A DNA stretch of 64,000 bases, taken from contig CAVPFB010000004.1 of NCBI GenBank assembly GCA_963703665.1, forward strand, positions 682,001-746,000, given 5' to 3'. Below, piece by piece: positions 8,358 to 17,396 of this stretch. Within the stretch, counting starts at the first letter, position 1. The number at the start of each line of letters is the position of its first letter. The DNA is from AP-15 sp963703665 (lineage in GTDB: Bacteria; Pseudomonadota; Alphaproteobacteria; ATCC43930; CGMCC-115725). The position numbers were made by a program, and so were the translations under genes. Under the pieces are notes generated by a model. That model ran no database searches and was not told the DNA's origin. It was given only the letters and a program-made list of their open reading frames with translations.

Positions 8358-9830
8358 ATGAGCGCACACGCGACCCCCGAGCAGATCCATTCGAAGCTCG
8401 ACCATCCGATCATCGACGGCGACGGACATTGGATCGAGTACACGCCGGTTTTCGCCGAAAGGATGCGCAAGGCCGCCGGCGACAAGGCAGCAGAGGGTTT
8501 CCTCGCGCACACGGGGCGCATTCCCGACACGCTCGGCCTGTCGATCGCCGAGCGCCAACAGCGCGGCATCGCGATGGAAGGCTATTGGGGGCGGCAAACC
8601 ACCAACACCCGCGACCGCGCCACCGCAATGATGCCGCGCATGCTCTACGACCGGCTCGACGAACTGGGGATCGATTTCGGCATCATCTATCCGACCGCCG
8701 GGCTCGGCATCGCCCGCATCGCCGACGACGAGACGCGGCGTGCCGTGGTCCGCGGCTTCAACATCGTCAGCGCCGATTATTTCGCCAAGCTCAGCGACCG
8801 GCTGACCCCGGCCGCGGTGATCCCGATGTACACGCCCGAAGAGGCGGTCGCCGAGCTCGAATTCGCGACCAAACAATTGGGCGCCAAGGTCGGCATGTTC
8901 GGCAGCGGCATCGCGCGGCCGCTGCCGGCGGCCAAAGGCGTCGATCCCCAGGTCGCGCGCCATGCTGTTTCCTTTGACCAGCTCGGCATCGACAGCGAGC
9001 ATGATTACGACACGGTCTGGCAGAAATGCCGCGAGTTGAAGATCGCTCCGACCTTCCACACCGGCGGCCGCAGCTTTGGCCTGCGCAACTCGCCGTCGAA
9101 TTTCACCTTCAACCATATCGGCCATTTCGCCGCCGCCGGCCATGCCGTGGCCAAGGCCCTGTTCCTCGGCGGGGTGACCCGGCGCTTCCCGGATCTGCGC
9201 TTCGGCTTTCTCGAAGGCGGGGTCGGCTGGGGCTGCCAGCTGTTCGCCGATTTGATCGAGCATTGGGAACGGCGCGGCGCCAAGGGGCTCGCCTATATGC
9301 ACCCCGACAAGCTCGACCGCCCGCTGTTGCGCCGCTACGTCGACCAATACGGCTACGCCGACATTGCCGCGGAATTGGACCGGCGCGACGGCTGGCCCGC
9401 GCGTGAGGAGGATAGGGTCGACGGCGGCGTCCCGGTCCATGACGACTACGCAGCCTGCCGGATCACCCGCAAGGAGGACTGGCTCGAGCTCTACGCCAAG
9501 CCCTATTATTTCGGCTGCGAGGCCGACGACCGGATGAACGTCACGGCCTTTGGCCGCGCCAACCCGTTCGGCGCCCGGATCAACGCGATCTTCAGCTCCG
9601 ACATCGGCCATTTCGACGTGCCCGACATGCTGTCGCCGGTGCCGGAGGCCTACGAGCTGGTCGAAGACGGGCTGATCACCCCCGCCGATTTCCGCGACTT
9701 CACCTTCGCCAACGCGGTGCGCCTCTGGGGCACGCAGAACCCCCGCTTCTTCGAAGGCACCCGCATCGCCAAAGAAGCCGCCGCCCTCCTCGCCGAAACC
9801 CCCACCCCAACCCGCGCCGCCGCCGAATAA
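8358..9830 (+). CDS. Amidohydrolase_2 family protein, long form (490 aa)
   Basis: The start is the ATG at 8358 (MSAHATPEQIH) with GGAG 7 bp upstream. The same frame stays open upstream only as a shadow of the preceding gene. Metal motifs are DGDGHW near the N-terminus, APTFHTGG in the middle and FSSDIGHFDVPDM towards the end. At 490 residues it is about 110 longer than its two cluster relatives. The extra length is an insertion between the barrel and the last motif (about residues 310-390) containing an acidic YADIAAELDRRDGWP stretch. The substrate is unknown. It is the last gene before a clear terminator. Confidence 0.85.
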   Translation: MSAHATPEQIHSKLDHPIIDGDGHWIEYTPVFAERMRKAAGDKAAEGFLAHTGRIPDTLGLSIAERQQRGIAMEGYWGRQTTNTRDRATAMMPRMLYDRLDELGIDFGIIYPTAGLGIARIADDETRRAVVRGFNIVSADYFAKLSDRLTPAAVIPMYTPEEAVAELEFATKQLGAKVGMFGSGIARPLPAAKGVDPQVARHAVSFDQLGIDSEHDYDTVWQKCRELKIAPTFHTGGRSFGLRNSPSNFTFNHIGHFAAAGHAVAKALFLGGVTRRFPDLRFGFLEGGVGWGCQLFADLIEHWERRGAKGLAYMHPDKLDRPLLRRYVDQYGYADIAAELDRRDGWPAREEDRVDGGVPVHDDYAACRITRKEDWLELYAKPYYFGCEADDRMNVTAFGRANPFGARINAIFSSDIGHFDVPDMLSPVPEAYELVEDGLITPADFRDFTFANAVRLWGTQNPRFFEGTRIAKEAAALLAETPTPTRAAAE

Positions 9831-9853
9831 CCACCGTCAGCAGCTACCCGCAA

Positions 9854-9886
9854 ACAGCGCCGCCGCAAGACGGCGCTGTTTTTTAT
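9854..9886 (+). terminator. Rho-independent terminator closing the amidohydrolase operon
   Basis: A perfect 9-bp stem (ACAGCGCCG / CGGCGCTGT) with an 8-nt loop is followed directly by TTTTTTA. It lies about 25 bp after the stop of the second amidohydrolase and reads in the plus direction. Confidence 0.9.
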
Positions 9887-9944
9887 CGTACATGATCAAG
9901 GTTTCGGAGCTTTATTTACAACATCTTCGGAAGCGGTCGGCAGG

Positions 9945-11003
9945 TCATCGATCCCCGAAAAGGAAAGCGAGCAGGACGAGGCGACGGCCGGAGGTGACGT
10001 GGAGCGCCTCGTGCAGGAGCGATGACGAAAAGACAAAAGCGGCGCCGTTGTCGGGGCGGTAGCGTTGGTCGCCGAACTCTGGAAACCTCAGCTCGCCCCC
10101 GCTGAATTCCCCGACATTCAAATTCATCGACATGGCGAACCGACGATAGGGGGTGGGCTCGACATTGTCTCGATGGCCGTGCAATTTGCCGCCGCGATCC
10201 CCCTGGTAGCAGCCGATCCGCATCCGCTCCCATGCGGTAACGCCGTAATGAAATGCTTTAGCGATTTCCGGAAACAGCCGGCTCTCCAGGCGAGAGCGAA
10301 GAAAGGCCTTGGTATCTTCCTCGACGATCCAGTGGTCCACTCGGTCGCGGCGCCCGTGCTCGGGGATCCGCATCTTATAGTCTTTGCCGATATAGTCTAT
10401 GCCGGGACCGGGCGGCATGAAGACGTTGCCCCGCGTCTCATATACGCCAACGAGACGCCGGCATTCCGCAGGCGTCAGCACCTCCGGCACCATCAGCACC
10501 GGCGGATGCGGCCCCATCAGCGCGGGTCTGCGCTCTTGGGCCAGGCGCTCGACCACGGCCAGCACTTCGGCGATATGGGCCTTTGGCGCTGATCTGACTA
10601 TTGCGGCGACGTGCTGGTTCGGTCGCAATACGATCGTGGTCGGGTGATCCTTTGTCTCCGCAGCAAAGGCCCGGAACACCTTTCCATCCGCGTCGCGCAG
10701 AATGGGAAATGGGATGTCCGGCGCAGCGGGCGCTCCGGCTTGGCTCGGCGTTACTGCAAACAGCCGGGCGCCCAAGGCGCTGATCGCCGGCGCCCGAGAA
10801 CAATACTCGTCCACCACCTGCGCGACAGGCGGCGTGAACCTGGGACAAAAGACGATGACGAGGGGATTTCCCGCGATGGCGTCGCCGCGCAGATCGACGA
10901 TAGTTCCATCGCGATCCGGAAGCACGCAAGCAGGCGCGATGTCGCCGACGCCGAGCGACATACGCAACGGTGCGCGGCTATTGCCGGATGGAGCCGCCGC
11001 CAT
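9945..11003 (-). CDS. Redoxin-like domain fused to a 2OG-Fe(II) dioxygenase domain
   Basis: Residues about 15-160 have a peroxiredoxin/AhpC-TSA fold (GDIAPACVLPDRDG, PLVIVFCPRFTPP, FPILRDADGKVFRAF). Residues about 165-352 are a prolyl-4-hydroxylase-type 2OG oxygenase with H277-x-D279 (HGHRDN), distal His 331 (LLHEALHVTSGRR) and the 2OG-binding Arg in GRR. In the redoxin half the peroxidatic Cys of the TPxC(T) motif is replaced (T57-P58-P59-V60), so peroxidase activity is doubtful, while the dioxygenase half keeps its metal site. A second possible start is the Met at residue 15. Neither start has a strong ribosome site. Substrate unknown; protein or lipid hydroxylation under redox control is speculative. 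Confidence 0.8.
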   Translation of the reverse strand: MAAAPSGNSRAPLRMSLGVGDIAPACVLPDRDGTIVDLRGDAIAGNPLVIVFCPRFTPPVAQVVDEYCSRAPAISALGARLFAVTPSQAGAPAAPDIPFPILRDADGKVFRAFAAETKDHPTTIVLRPNQHVAAIVRSAPKAHIAEVLAVVERLAQERRPALMGPHPPVLMVPEVLTPAECRRLVGVYETRGNVFMPPGPGIDYIGKDYKMRIPEHGRRDRVDHWIVEEDTKAFLRSRLESRLFPEIAKAFHYGVTAWERMRIGCYQGDRGGKLHGHRDNVEPTPYRRFAMSMNLNVGEFSGGELRFPEFGDQRYRPDNGAAFVFSSSLLHEALHVTSGRRLVLLAFLFGDR

Positions 11004-11141
11004 GACCCGATGAGCTCGTCAATATCAGCGTCCGCCTTTCGCGTTCGTCGTGCTTCGCGGATTAGCTTCGTCGGGAAAGTGTCCTTTATAGGGCGGCCGG
11101 GGACGCGCGCCGATCCGCTATGCGCCCCCCGCCCCGAATGT

Positions 11142-13318
11142 CTAGCGGCAAACGAAATTCGCCGCGTCGCTGGTGCTGCCGGTGCCGGTGTAGGTCGCAT
11201 TCTGCGGGTAGGGGCAGAGCGGCCGGGTGAAGGTGCCGACCGTGAAGGCATTGGGCGCATCGGTGGCGATGACCTGGGCCGGCGCGTGCCCTGCTCGACC
11301 CATGTCTCCAACGCCGTGAATATGTCGCTCGATGCCGGCCCCGAGCCACTGTTCGATGTTACGTTACCGAAGGAGTTGAGCCCGGGACCGCCGCTGCAAT
11401 GCCCCATGCCTGGGGCCATGAAGAGACGGTAATAGTTCTGGGTGCCCTGGTAACCGTGTCCCTCGAACGCCACGACACCATTATAATGGTCCACCGAGTA
11501 TAGGGCAGAGATCAGCGGATCAGCCCAGCCGTGATATTCGATGAGCTTGCCGCCGTTCGCCTTAAACTCGGTCAAGTCCGGGTTGTCTGCCGTCAACGCG
11601 GATCCGATCGTCTGCACGGCACTGCCGGGGCTGGGTGGAACAATTGCGAAGGAGCTGAGCATTCCGGGGCTGGTGCTGACGTTGAACTCCAGGAGAGTGT
11701 TGAAGGTCGGCTGCTGGAGAAATTGGGTGAAGATCCCGTTCCCAAACAGGTAGTCGCTGGTCGACGGCACTGTCGTCAAGGTCGCCTCGGTAACGTTTCC
11801 CGGCCACTCCTGCGCCTCATTGCCTGGCTCGGGACCGGGACCGACGTTAAAGGGGGGTACACCCACATCAGTTACTATCCCGTCATAGACGTTGCCGATG
11901 GCGGTGATCTGCGCCGGTGTCAGAATCGACGCAAATAACGTCTGTGGGTTGAATGCGCACTGCGCCGGGTTGCCGAGAAAGTTGTCGCTCGGAACCGTTT
12001 TCGCGTTAGCGCAGGCAGCTTGCACCGCATCAGTAACGTTCGCCAGGACGGAATTCGGAATGAACCCGTTCGGGTTGTTCGGATTGGTCACTTGCGTCGC
12101 GTTGTAGGTCTGTTCTGACAAAAGCGGAACGAAGGTGTTGGCCGGTGCCCCTCCTAGAATGCCATCGAAATCGTCGGGATAGCGCTGCACTTCCATAAGC
12201 GCTTCTTCACCGCCCTTTGAGCAGCCATTGAAATAGGCGTGCGCCGGCGGGGTACCGTAAAACGCCGTGGCGATCAGCTGGGCATCGAGGTCGGTCCGAT
12301 GGACCGCGCGGTAGCCGTAGTCGTTGATCCTCTGCGGATGCCCCAGGGCAAAAGATCCTCCGGCCGCACCGGCCGGCTGGCTGCTGCCGTCGTCGGTCGA
12401 AACCGCCGCGTTGTTGATCGCGGCCGCCCCATTCAACGCAGTGTATTCGATCGAACCGGCAAAACCGCCATTGCCGACCTGTTCGTAGCGCCCCGTCCAA
12501 TCTGCGGTCGGGAGCCAGACCTCGAAATTGATGTTCGAATCGTGCGCCGGGTTGGTGCTCGGCATGATGTTGCCGACCACCCGGCACAGCGAGACCGGAG
12601 CCGTGGTCGTGCCGTGGATCACGCTGCCCGCCGAATAGACCTGTGCGGACGAGATCGTCGTGTCGGGCAGCGACAACCCGGTCAGGCTGCCGCATGAATA
12701 GGGCGCAGCCGCGAAGCCGAGATTCGATGCGCATTGGCCTTGCAGGTTGCCGTCGACCCACTCGCCGCCCAGAGCGTGAGTCGGCGCCGCGGTGTTCCCT
12801 TGGCACTGAAGGTTGCCGCCGATCACGTCGAGGCTGATGTCGCCGGCCACGGCCGCGCTGTTGCCCTGGATCTGCGCATTGCCGCTGACCTCGCCGAGGG
12901 TCGCCTCGCACGCTCCCTGATTGTTTTGGCATTGGAAGTTACCGCGGATCTTGATGCCCGGTCCGGCAAAACCGCTGGTTCCGGTGCAATTCTGAATCTG
13001 CACGTTGCCGCCCACCGTCACCGAGCCTTCGAGAAGGGTCGAGGCGCACTGATTGGCTTGGACATTGCCGCCGATCGACGACCATTCCTCCAGCCCATCG
13101 ACGGTCAGGCTCGCATTCTGCGAAACCTGCACGTTGCCGCTGACGTTTGCCTGGTAGAGCGTGCAGGCTCCGCCGGCCGGCACCACCAGGTTACCGGCAA
13201 TGGCCCCAGTCATCGACCCGTTGCATACCGTATTGGCGGCCCGCGCCATGCCGCCACCTGCCGCGAGCGCCGCCAGCGAAACGGTAGAAAGCAGGACCAG
13301 CTTGACCCGATAATTCAT
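11142..13318 (-). pseudogene. Secreted tannase/feruloyl-esterase family protein with N-terminal GN-rich repeat domain (one frameshift near the 3' end)
   Basis: The start is the ATG at 13318 (MNYRVKLVLL) with GGGAG upstream. A signal peptide ends near GMARAA. Residues about 30-200 are short repeats centred on GN(V/L/F/A)Q, resembling a beta-helical coat domain. From about 210 the tannase/feruloyl esterase domain follows: nucleophile Ser367 in GCSKGG, PDDFDGILGGAPA, HGWADPLIS with the acid, and MGHCSGG with the His. In ETWVEQGT (near 11285) one base is missing. The natural end, PAQVIATDAPNAF to NFVCR, continues in another frame to the TAG at 11142. Uncorrected, translation would run on through unrelated sequence. 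Expected role: extracellular or periplasmic hydrolysis of aromatic esters. Confidence 0.8.
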
Positions 13319-13370
13319 GGCGTTGCTCCCTCGTATCGGTGCGGATACCGGCACCCCAACGGGCCCGTTT

Positions 13371-13400
13371 CAGGCTCGCGTTAAGGTTAATGCGAGCCTG
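13371..13400. promoter_or_regulatory. 9-bp inverted repeat upstream of the tannase-family gene
   Basis: CAGGCTCGC and GCGAGCCTG are perfect complements separated by 12 nt, 53 bp upstream of the esterase start. It could be an operator or a hairpin in the 5' leader. No U-tract follows on either strand. Confidence 0.4.
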
Positions 13401-13455
13401 AAAGTAGCACGAGGGTCCTGATCATCGTGTTGAGAAAGGGCAAACGGCTTCGCAC

Positions 13456-13620
13456 TCACACGAACCGGTGTTCGGCGAAGCGATGCGCAGGGTCGGCGCC
13501 GATCTGGCCGCGGACGGGTTTCTGAAGGCGATGAAGACAATTCGCGACCTGGGCAAAGATCGCCGCGTCCGGCTGCGACCGCATCAATTCCGTGAGAACA
13601 TTGGTGTCGAGAACGATCAC
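13456..13620 (-). pseudogene. VapC/FitB PIN-domain toxin, truncated
   Basis: The 54-residue frame opens with GTG and VIVLDTNVLTELMR, the first acidic catalytic motif of PIN-domain RNases. It then departs from the family after about residue 22 and stops, against a normal length of about 130-140 residues. The remaining catalytic acidic residues are absent, so it should be inactive. It overlaps the end of the antitoxin remnant in the usual FitAB order. Confidence 0.6.
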
Positions 13621-13860
13621 CGGCCGAACATGGTCACCGCGCCGATCATGGGCGGATCGCCCGCCGGCACCAGCGGGTGCGGCAGCGCGTCCGCGAGCCG
13701 CCCAGCGCCGGAGACCGCCGGTGCATCGTGTCCGCGAGGTTCGGCTCGCGGCCCGTTTTCGCGGGACCGAGCGCCGCCTCGAGGATTTGGCGCGGCTCGG
13801 CCTCGATCGAGCGGCCATTGCGACAGCGGCGCAAAAGCGGGGACGAGGGATGAGTCTCGG
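13617..13860 (-). pseudogene. FitA/VapB-type RHH antitoxin remnant
   Basis: One minus frame reads RNGRSIEAEPRQILEAALG..NLADTMHRR, the body of a FitA-like ribbon-helix-helix antitoxin, but the N-terminal beta strand is lost. The C-terminal end continues in a different frame (LADALPHPLVPAGDPP...) to a stop overlapping the toxin start. With the truncated PIN gene this is a decayed toxin-antitoxin pair. Confidence 0.5.
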
Positions 13861-13915
13861 ATACGTCGGGACTCCGTTGTTTGCGTCCGCCGCGAAATTT
13901 GGCGGACAACGAGGA

Positions 13916-15097
13916 TCACTTGCCGCGCCAGGTGAAAACCGAGGAAACCGCATAGTTCCACACGACCCCGACCGCGGCGCCGGCGAGTCCGGACACCCAC
14001 CAGGTGTAATGATGGGCAAACGCCGCCGAGGCGATGCCGACATTGGCGACCGCGCCAAAGCTGCACACCGCATAGAATGACAGCAGCCCGGTCACAAAGC
14101 GCCTGCCGGTCAGGCGACGGTCGCGATAGGTCAGCACGTTGTTCAGGGCAAAGTTGCTGGTCATCGCGACGAGGGTTGCCAATGCCTGGGCGATCGGGAA
14201 CTCGACCGCCTTCAGCGCAAAATAAAGCGTCAGAAAATGGACCGCGACCCCCGACGTTCCAATCGCAGCGAACAAAAAAAACCGCACCGGGAGATACCGG
14301 CCCACCAGCTTGTCCAATAGCAGCATCAGGTATTCCCAGACGACGAGGGTGTCGAGCTTGCTCTCGCCGTGCTGGCGCTGGCCAAAGATGTAGGGGATCT
14401 CCTTGAATCGATAGGCAACCGGGGTAGAGGCAAAAAGATCGAGGAGTATCTTGAAGCCTTGGCCGGAAAGTCGCCTGACCGCGCCCTCGAACGCCGACCG
14501 GGAAATCATGAAAAATCCGCTCATCGGGTCCGACAGCTCGGCAGCGATGATCAGCCGGGAGAGCCGCGCGGCCCACCCGCTGATTGCTACCCGGCGACGG
14601 TTCCAATCGCCGAGGCCGCCGCCGGCGGCGTACCGGCTGCCGACCACGACATCGAGCCCTTCCGCCTTGATCATGGCCAGCATTTGCGGCAGCAGCCTCT
14701 CGTCGTGCTGGAGATCCGCGTCGACGACCGCCAGGTAGGGAGCGCTGCTCGCGAGCATGCCCTCGATGACCGCGGTCGACAGCCCGCGGCGCCCGATGCG
14801 CCGCAGACAGCGGATGCGCGGATCAGTCCGGGCGAGCGCGCGAATTTTGGCGGCGGTGCCGTCGGGCGAGTCGTCGTCGACATACACGACCTCCCACTCG
14901 ATCCCCCACAGCGCCGCATCGAGGCGCGCCACCAGCGCCTCGACATTGTCGCGCTCGTTGAAGGTCGGCACGACAACCGTGAGTTCCGCGCTCGGCGTCG
15001 ATGAGCGGGTCTCGGAACGCCCCTCTTCGGCCACCGCGCCCGGCCCGGCATCAGACCGTCTCGACAGCATCAGCGCCCCACCAGAAAACGCCGGCAA
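13916..15097 (-). CDS. GT2 polyprenol-phosphate glycosyltransferase fused to a GtrA membrane domain
   Basis: Residues 38-250 are a family 2 glycosyltransferase of the dolichol-phosphate mannosyltransferase type (TVVVPTFNERDNV, YVDDDSPDG, and VVDADLQHDE as the metal-binding D-x-D). Residues about 270-393 contain four hydrophobic segments of the GtrA family (RFFLFAAIGTSGVAVHFL..., FALNNVLTYRDRR). Such fusions transfer a sugar from a nucleotide donor to a polyprenyl-phosphate and help flip it across the inner membrane for envelope glycan decoration. The gene stands alone between toxin-antitoxin debris and the enoyl-CoA hydratase, whose stop is only 4 bp beyond its start on the same strand, so the two may be co-transcribed. 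Confidence 0.88.
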   Translation of the reverse strand: MPAFSGGALMLSRRSDAGPGAVAEEGRSETRSSTPSAELTVVVPTFNERDNVEALVARLDAALWGIEWEVVYVDDDSPDGTAAKIRALARTDPRIRCLRRIGRRGLSTAVIEGMLASSAPYLAVVDADLQHDERLLPQMLAMIKAEGLDVVVGSRYAAGGGLGDWNRRRVAISGWAARLSRLIIAAELSDPMSGFFMISRSAFEGAVRRLSGQGFKILLDLFASTPVAYRFKEIPYIFGQRQHGESKLDTLVVWEYLMLLLDKLVGRYLPVRFFLFAAIGTSGVAVHFLTLYFALKAVEFPIAQALATLVAMTSNFALNNVLTYRDRRLTGRRFVTGLLSFYAVCSFGAVANVGIASAAFAHHYTWWVSGLAGAAVGVVWNYAVSSVFTWRGK

Positions 15098-15101
15098 ACC
15101 A

Positions 15102-15860
15102 TTAGGCCGGCTTACGGGTCAAAAAATCCTGAAACCCGTCGCGCGGATGGCCGGCGGCGAGCCAACTGGCGCGCGCGTCCTCTTCGTCGCCGTACCGGTC
15201 GCGCCAGCCCATGCCGATCTGCTCGTGCAGCAGGCGCTTGATCCCCTGGACCATGCGCGCATCGTTCTTGGCGATCATTTGCGCCATTTCGACCGCGGTC
15301 TCGAGGAGCCGTGCCGCCGGCACGACTTGGTTCAAAAGACCGATGCGCAGGGCCTCCTCGGCGGCGACAGCCCGGCCGGTGTAAAGCAATTCCTTGGCCT
15401 TTGGCAGCCCGACCAGCAGCGGCAACGACCAGGTCGAGTTGACCCGGCCGTAGCTCGCCGCCAAGAATCGGAACTGGGTGCGCTCGCAGCCGATGCGCAG
15501 GTCGAGCGTCGACGACAGCAACGCCGCCCCGCCATAGGCGAGCCCGTTGATCGCGCCGATCAACGGCTTCGCAAAGGTTGCGACATGCCAGGTGGCCTCG
15601 CTGCGGAAAGCCTGGCGCTGGGCCAACTCCTCGCTCGACAGCCCGGCCATCTCGTGGATGTCGGCGCCTGCGGAAAAGGCGCGCTCGCCGGCTCCGGTCA
15701 GGACCACCGCCTTGACCGCGTCGTCCCTCTCATACTCGGTCAATGCCTCGTCGAGCTCGCGCGCCAGGCCAAAGCTCAGCGCATTGAGCTTGTCCGGCCG
15801 GTTCAACGTGATCACGGCGACCTGGTCGCGGCACTCGGTCAGAATGAATTCGTGAGCCAT
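15102..15860 (-). CDS. Enoyl-CoA hydratase/isomerase family protein
   Basis: The 252-residue crotonase-fold protein has ITLNRPDKLNALS, the CoA/oxyanion loop AFSAGADIHEM and the second oxyanion segment INGLAYGGAALLS. The position that holds the catalytic Glu in classical hydratases (the QPE segment) reads ASYGRVNSTWSLP here. It may therefore be an isomerase or another crotonase-family reaction rather than a standard hydratase. It diverges from the CoA-transferase gene at 15968. Confidence 0.85.
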   Translation of the reverse strand: MAHEFILTECRDQVAVITLNRPDKLNALSFGLARELDEALTEYERDDAVKAVVLTGAGERAFSAGADIHEMAGLSSEELAQRQAFRSEATWHVATFAKPLIGAINGLAYGGAALLSSTLDLRIGCERTQFRFLAASYGRVNSTWSLPLLVGLPKAKELLYTGRAVAAEEALRIGLLNQVVPAARLLETAVEMAQMIAKNDARMVQGIKRLLHEQIGMGWRDRYGDEEDARASWLAAGHPRDGFQDFLTRKPA

Positions 15861-15967
15861 TGCGGCGTCCCTTTGCGGCTTGTTGGTGGTTTGACACTAC
15901 GCGGGACCGGGTGTTAGCTCAACTTTCGGTGCCGGTTCGGCGCGGCGCGGATGGCTGGGAGACGGCG

Positions 15968-17125
15968 ATGAGCGGAGCCTTGGAAGGTGTGCGGGTGCTC
16001 GAATTGGCGCGTTATCAGGCTGGCCCGCGCGGCGGCATGATCCTCTCCGACCTTGGCGCCGAGGTCATCAAGATCGAGAAGCTGGGCGGCGAGGAGACCC
16101 GCCAGTCGCCGCCATTGGTGCGCGGCCAGAGCGTTTATTTCTCGGTCTACAACCGTGGCAAGAAGAGCCTGTGCCTCGATCTGCGCACCGCCCGCGGCAA
16201 GGAGATTTTCGCGGCGCTGGTCAAGACCGCCGACATCGTATTGCAGAACTTCCGCCCCGGCGTCATGGACAAGATGGGCTTCGGCTACGACAGGCTGCGC
16301 GAGTTGAAGCCCGACATCATCCTGGGCTCGGTCTCGGGTTTCGGCCAGTACGGCCCTTATCGCGACCGCCCGGCCTTCGATCCCTTGGGCCAGGCGATGA
16401 GCGGGCTGATGCACCTGACCGGGATCCCGGTCGGTCGGCCGCTCGGCACCGCCTCGTCGATCGTCGACCGCTACACCTCGCTGCACGCGACAATCGGGAT
16501 GCTGGCGGCATTGCATCACCGCGACCGTACCGGCGAAGGTCAGGTCGTCGATGTCTGCCTCTTGGATTCGGCATTGACCATGGTCGAGATCCCGACCTCG
16601 TATTACCTCGCGACCGGCGAGGAAGGCGGCGAGGGCGGCAGGCCGCCCTACCAGGCCAAGGATGGCCATGTCGTGATCTCCGCCTCCGGGCGCGAGATGG
16701 GCTCGCGGCTGATGCGGATCGCCACCGGCAACCCCGATGCCGTCGCCAACACTGGCGCTTTTACCGGGCGGATGAGCCTCGGCGATTCGCCGCGCCAGGC
16801 GGTCGCGGCCTGGTGCCTCGCGCATACCGTCGACGAGATCGTCTCGGCACTGGTCGAAGCCGACATCCCGGTGGCGCCGGTCAAGACCATCCCGCAGGTG
16901 GCCCAAGACCCGCATCTGTGGGAGCGCGAGATGCTGGTCAAGATGGAAGACCCGGTGGCCGGCGAGATGTACCTGCCCGGCGCCACGATCAAGATGTCGA
17001 AGACCCCTGGCCGGGTCGGCCCGGTGCCGACCCCCGGCCAGCACACCGACGAGGTGCTCTCCGGCATTCTGGGCTACGATCGCGCGACGTTGCAGGAACT
17101 TCGCCAGGCGAAGGTCATTGCGTAG
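15968..17125 (+). CDS. CaiB/BaiF family CoA-transferase (class III)
   Basis: The start is the ATG at 15968 (MSGALEGVRVLELARYQAGP). The 385-residue protein carries family blocks LSDLGAEVIKIEKLGGEETR, LCLDLRTARGKEIF, NFRPGVMDKMGFGYD and IVDRYTSLHATIG, the last holding the catalytic Asp. Class III enzymes move CoA between carboxylic acids, activating substrates without ATP. It faces away from the hydratase and precedes acyl-CoA dehydrogenases on the same strand at 18.9-21.2 kb, consistent with activating an acid for beta-oxidation-like breakdown. Confidence 0.9.
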   Translation: MSGALEGVRVLELARYQAGPRGGMILSDLGAEVIKIEKLGGEETRQSPPLVRGQSVYFSVYNRGKKSLCLDLRTARGKEIFAALVKTADIVLQNFRPGVMDKMGFGYDRLRELKPDIILGSVSGFGQYGPYRDRPAFDPLGQAMSGLMHLTGIPVGRPLGTASSIVDRYTSLHATIGMLAALHHRDRTGEGQVVDVCLLDSALTMVEIPTSYYLATGEEGGEGGRPPYQAKDGHVVISASGREMGSRLMRIATGNPDAVANTGAFTGRMSLGDSPRQAVAAWCLAHTVDEIVSALVEADIPVAPVKTIPQVAQDPHLWEREMLVKMEDPVAGEMYLPGATIKMSKTPGRVGPVPTPGQHTDEVLSGILGYDRATLQELRQAKVIA

Positions 17126-17189
17126 TGCACTCTGCAGTTGATAATCGAGCGTTGGATCCCGATCTCACCGAGACGGAGGCACCACCCGA

Positions 17190-17392
17190 ATGACAGTAAT
17201 GCTGTCAAAGACGTACGACGCTCTTGTTTCAGCGGGCGCCCCCGGAGGAGAAGGCGCGCGCCGCCGCAGAGGAGCTCGCCGCATATGAAACTCGGTTCGC
17301 CAAAAATCGAGCAAGATCTCGCGATCATAAAGTGGATGCTGGGACTCGTGATCGCCGGGTTCGCGTCACTAATCGTCAAAGCATTCGCCTGA
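17190..17392 (+). pseudogene. Small membrane-anchored coiled-coil protein (CCDC90/DUF1640-like), two frame changes
   Basis: An ATG at 17190 with GGAGG 10 bp upstream opens MTVMLSKTYDALVSAGAP. The sequence continues in the next frame as EEKARAAAEELAAYETRFAK, then in a third as IEQDLAIIKWMLGLVIAG..IVKAFA. Joined, this makes a 67-residue protein with a helical N-terminus and one C-terminal membrane helix, like short CCDC90-type proteins. The shifts fall at CCCCC (near 17240) and AAAAA (near 17306), so sequencing error is likely. Function unknown. Confidence 0.6.
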
Positions 17393-17396
17393 CCAA

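Noticed and set aside
7209..9830. An 873-codon open frame spanning both plus-strand amidohydrolases
   Set aside because: Its first 380 codons are an out-of-frame reading of the first amidohydrolase. Only the part from the ATG at 8358 is a real gene.
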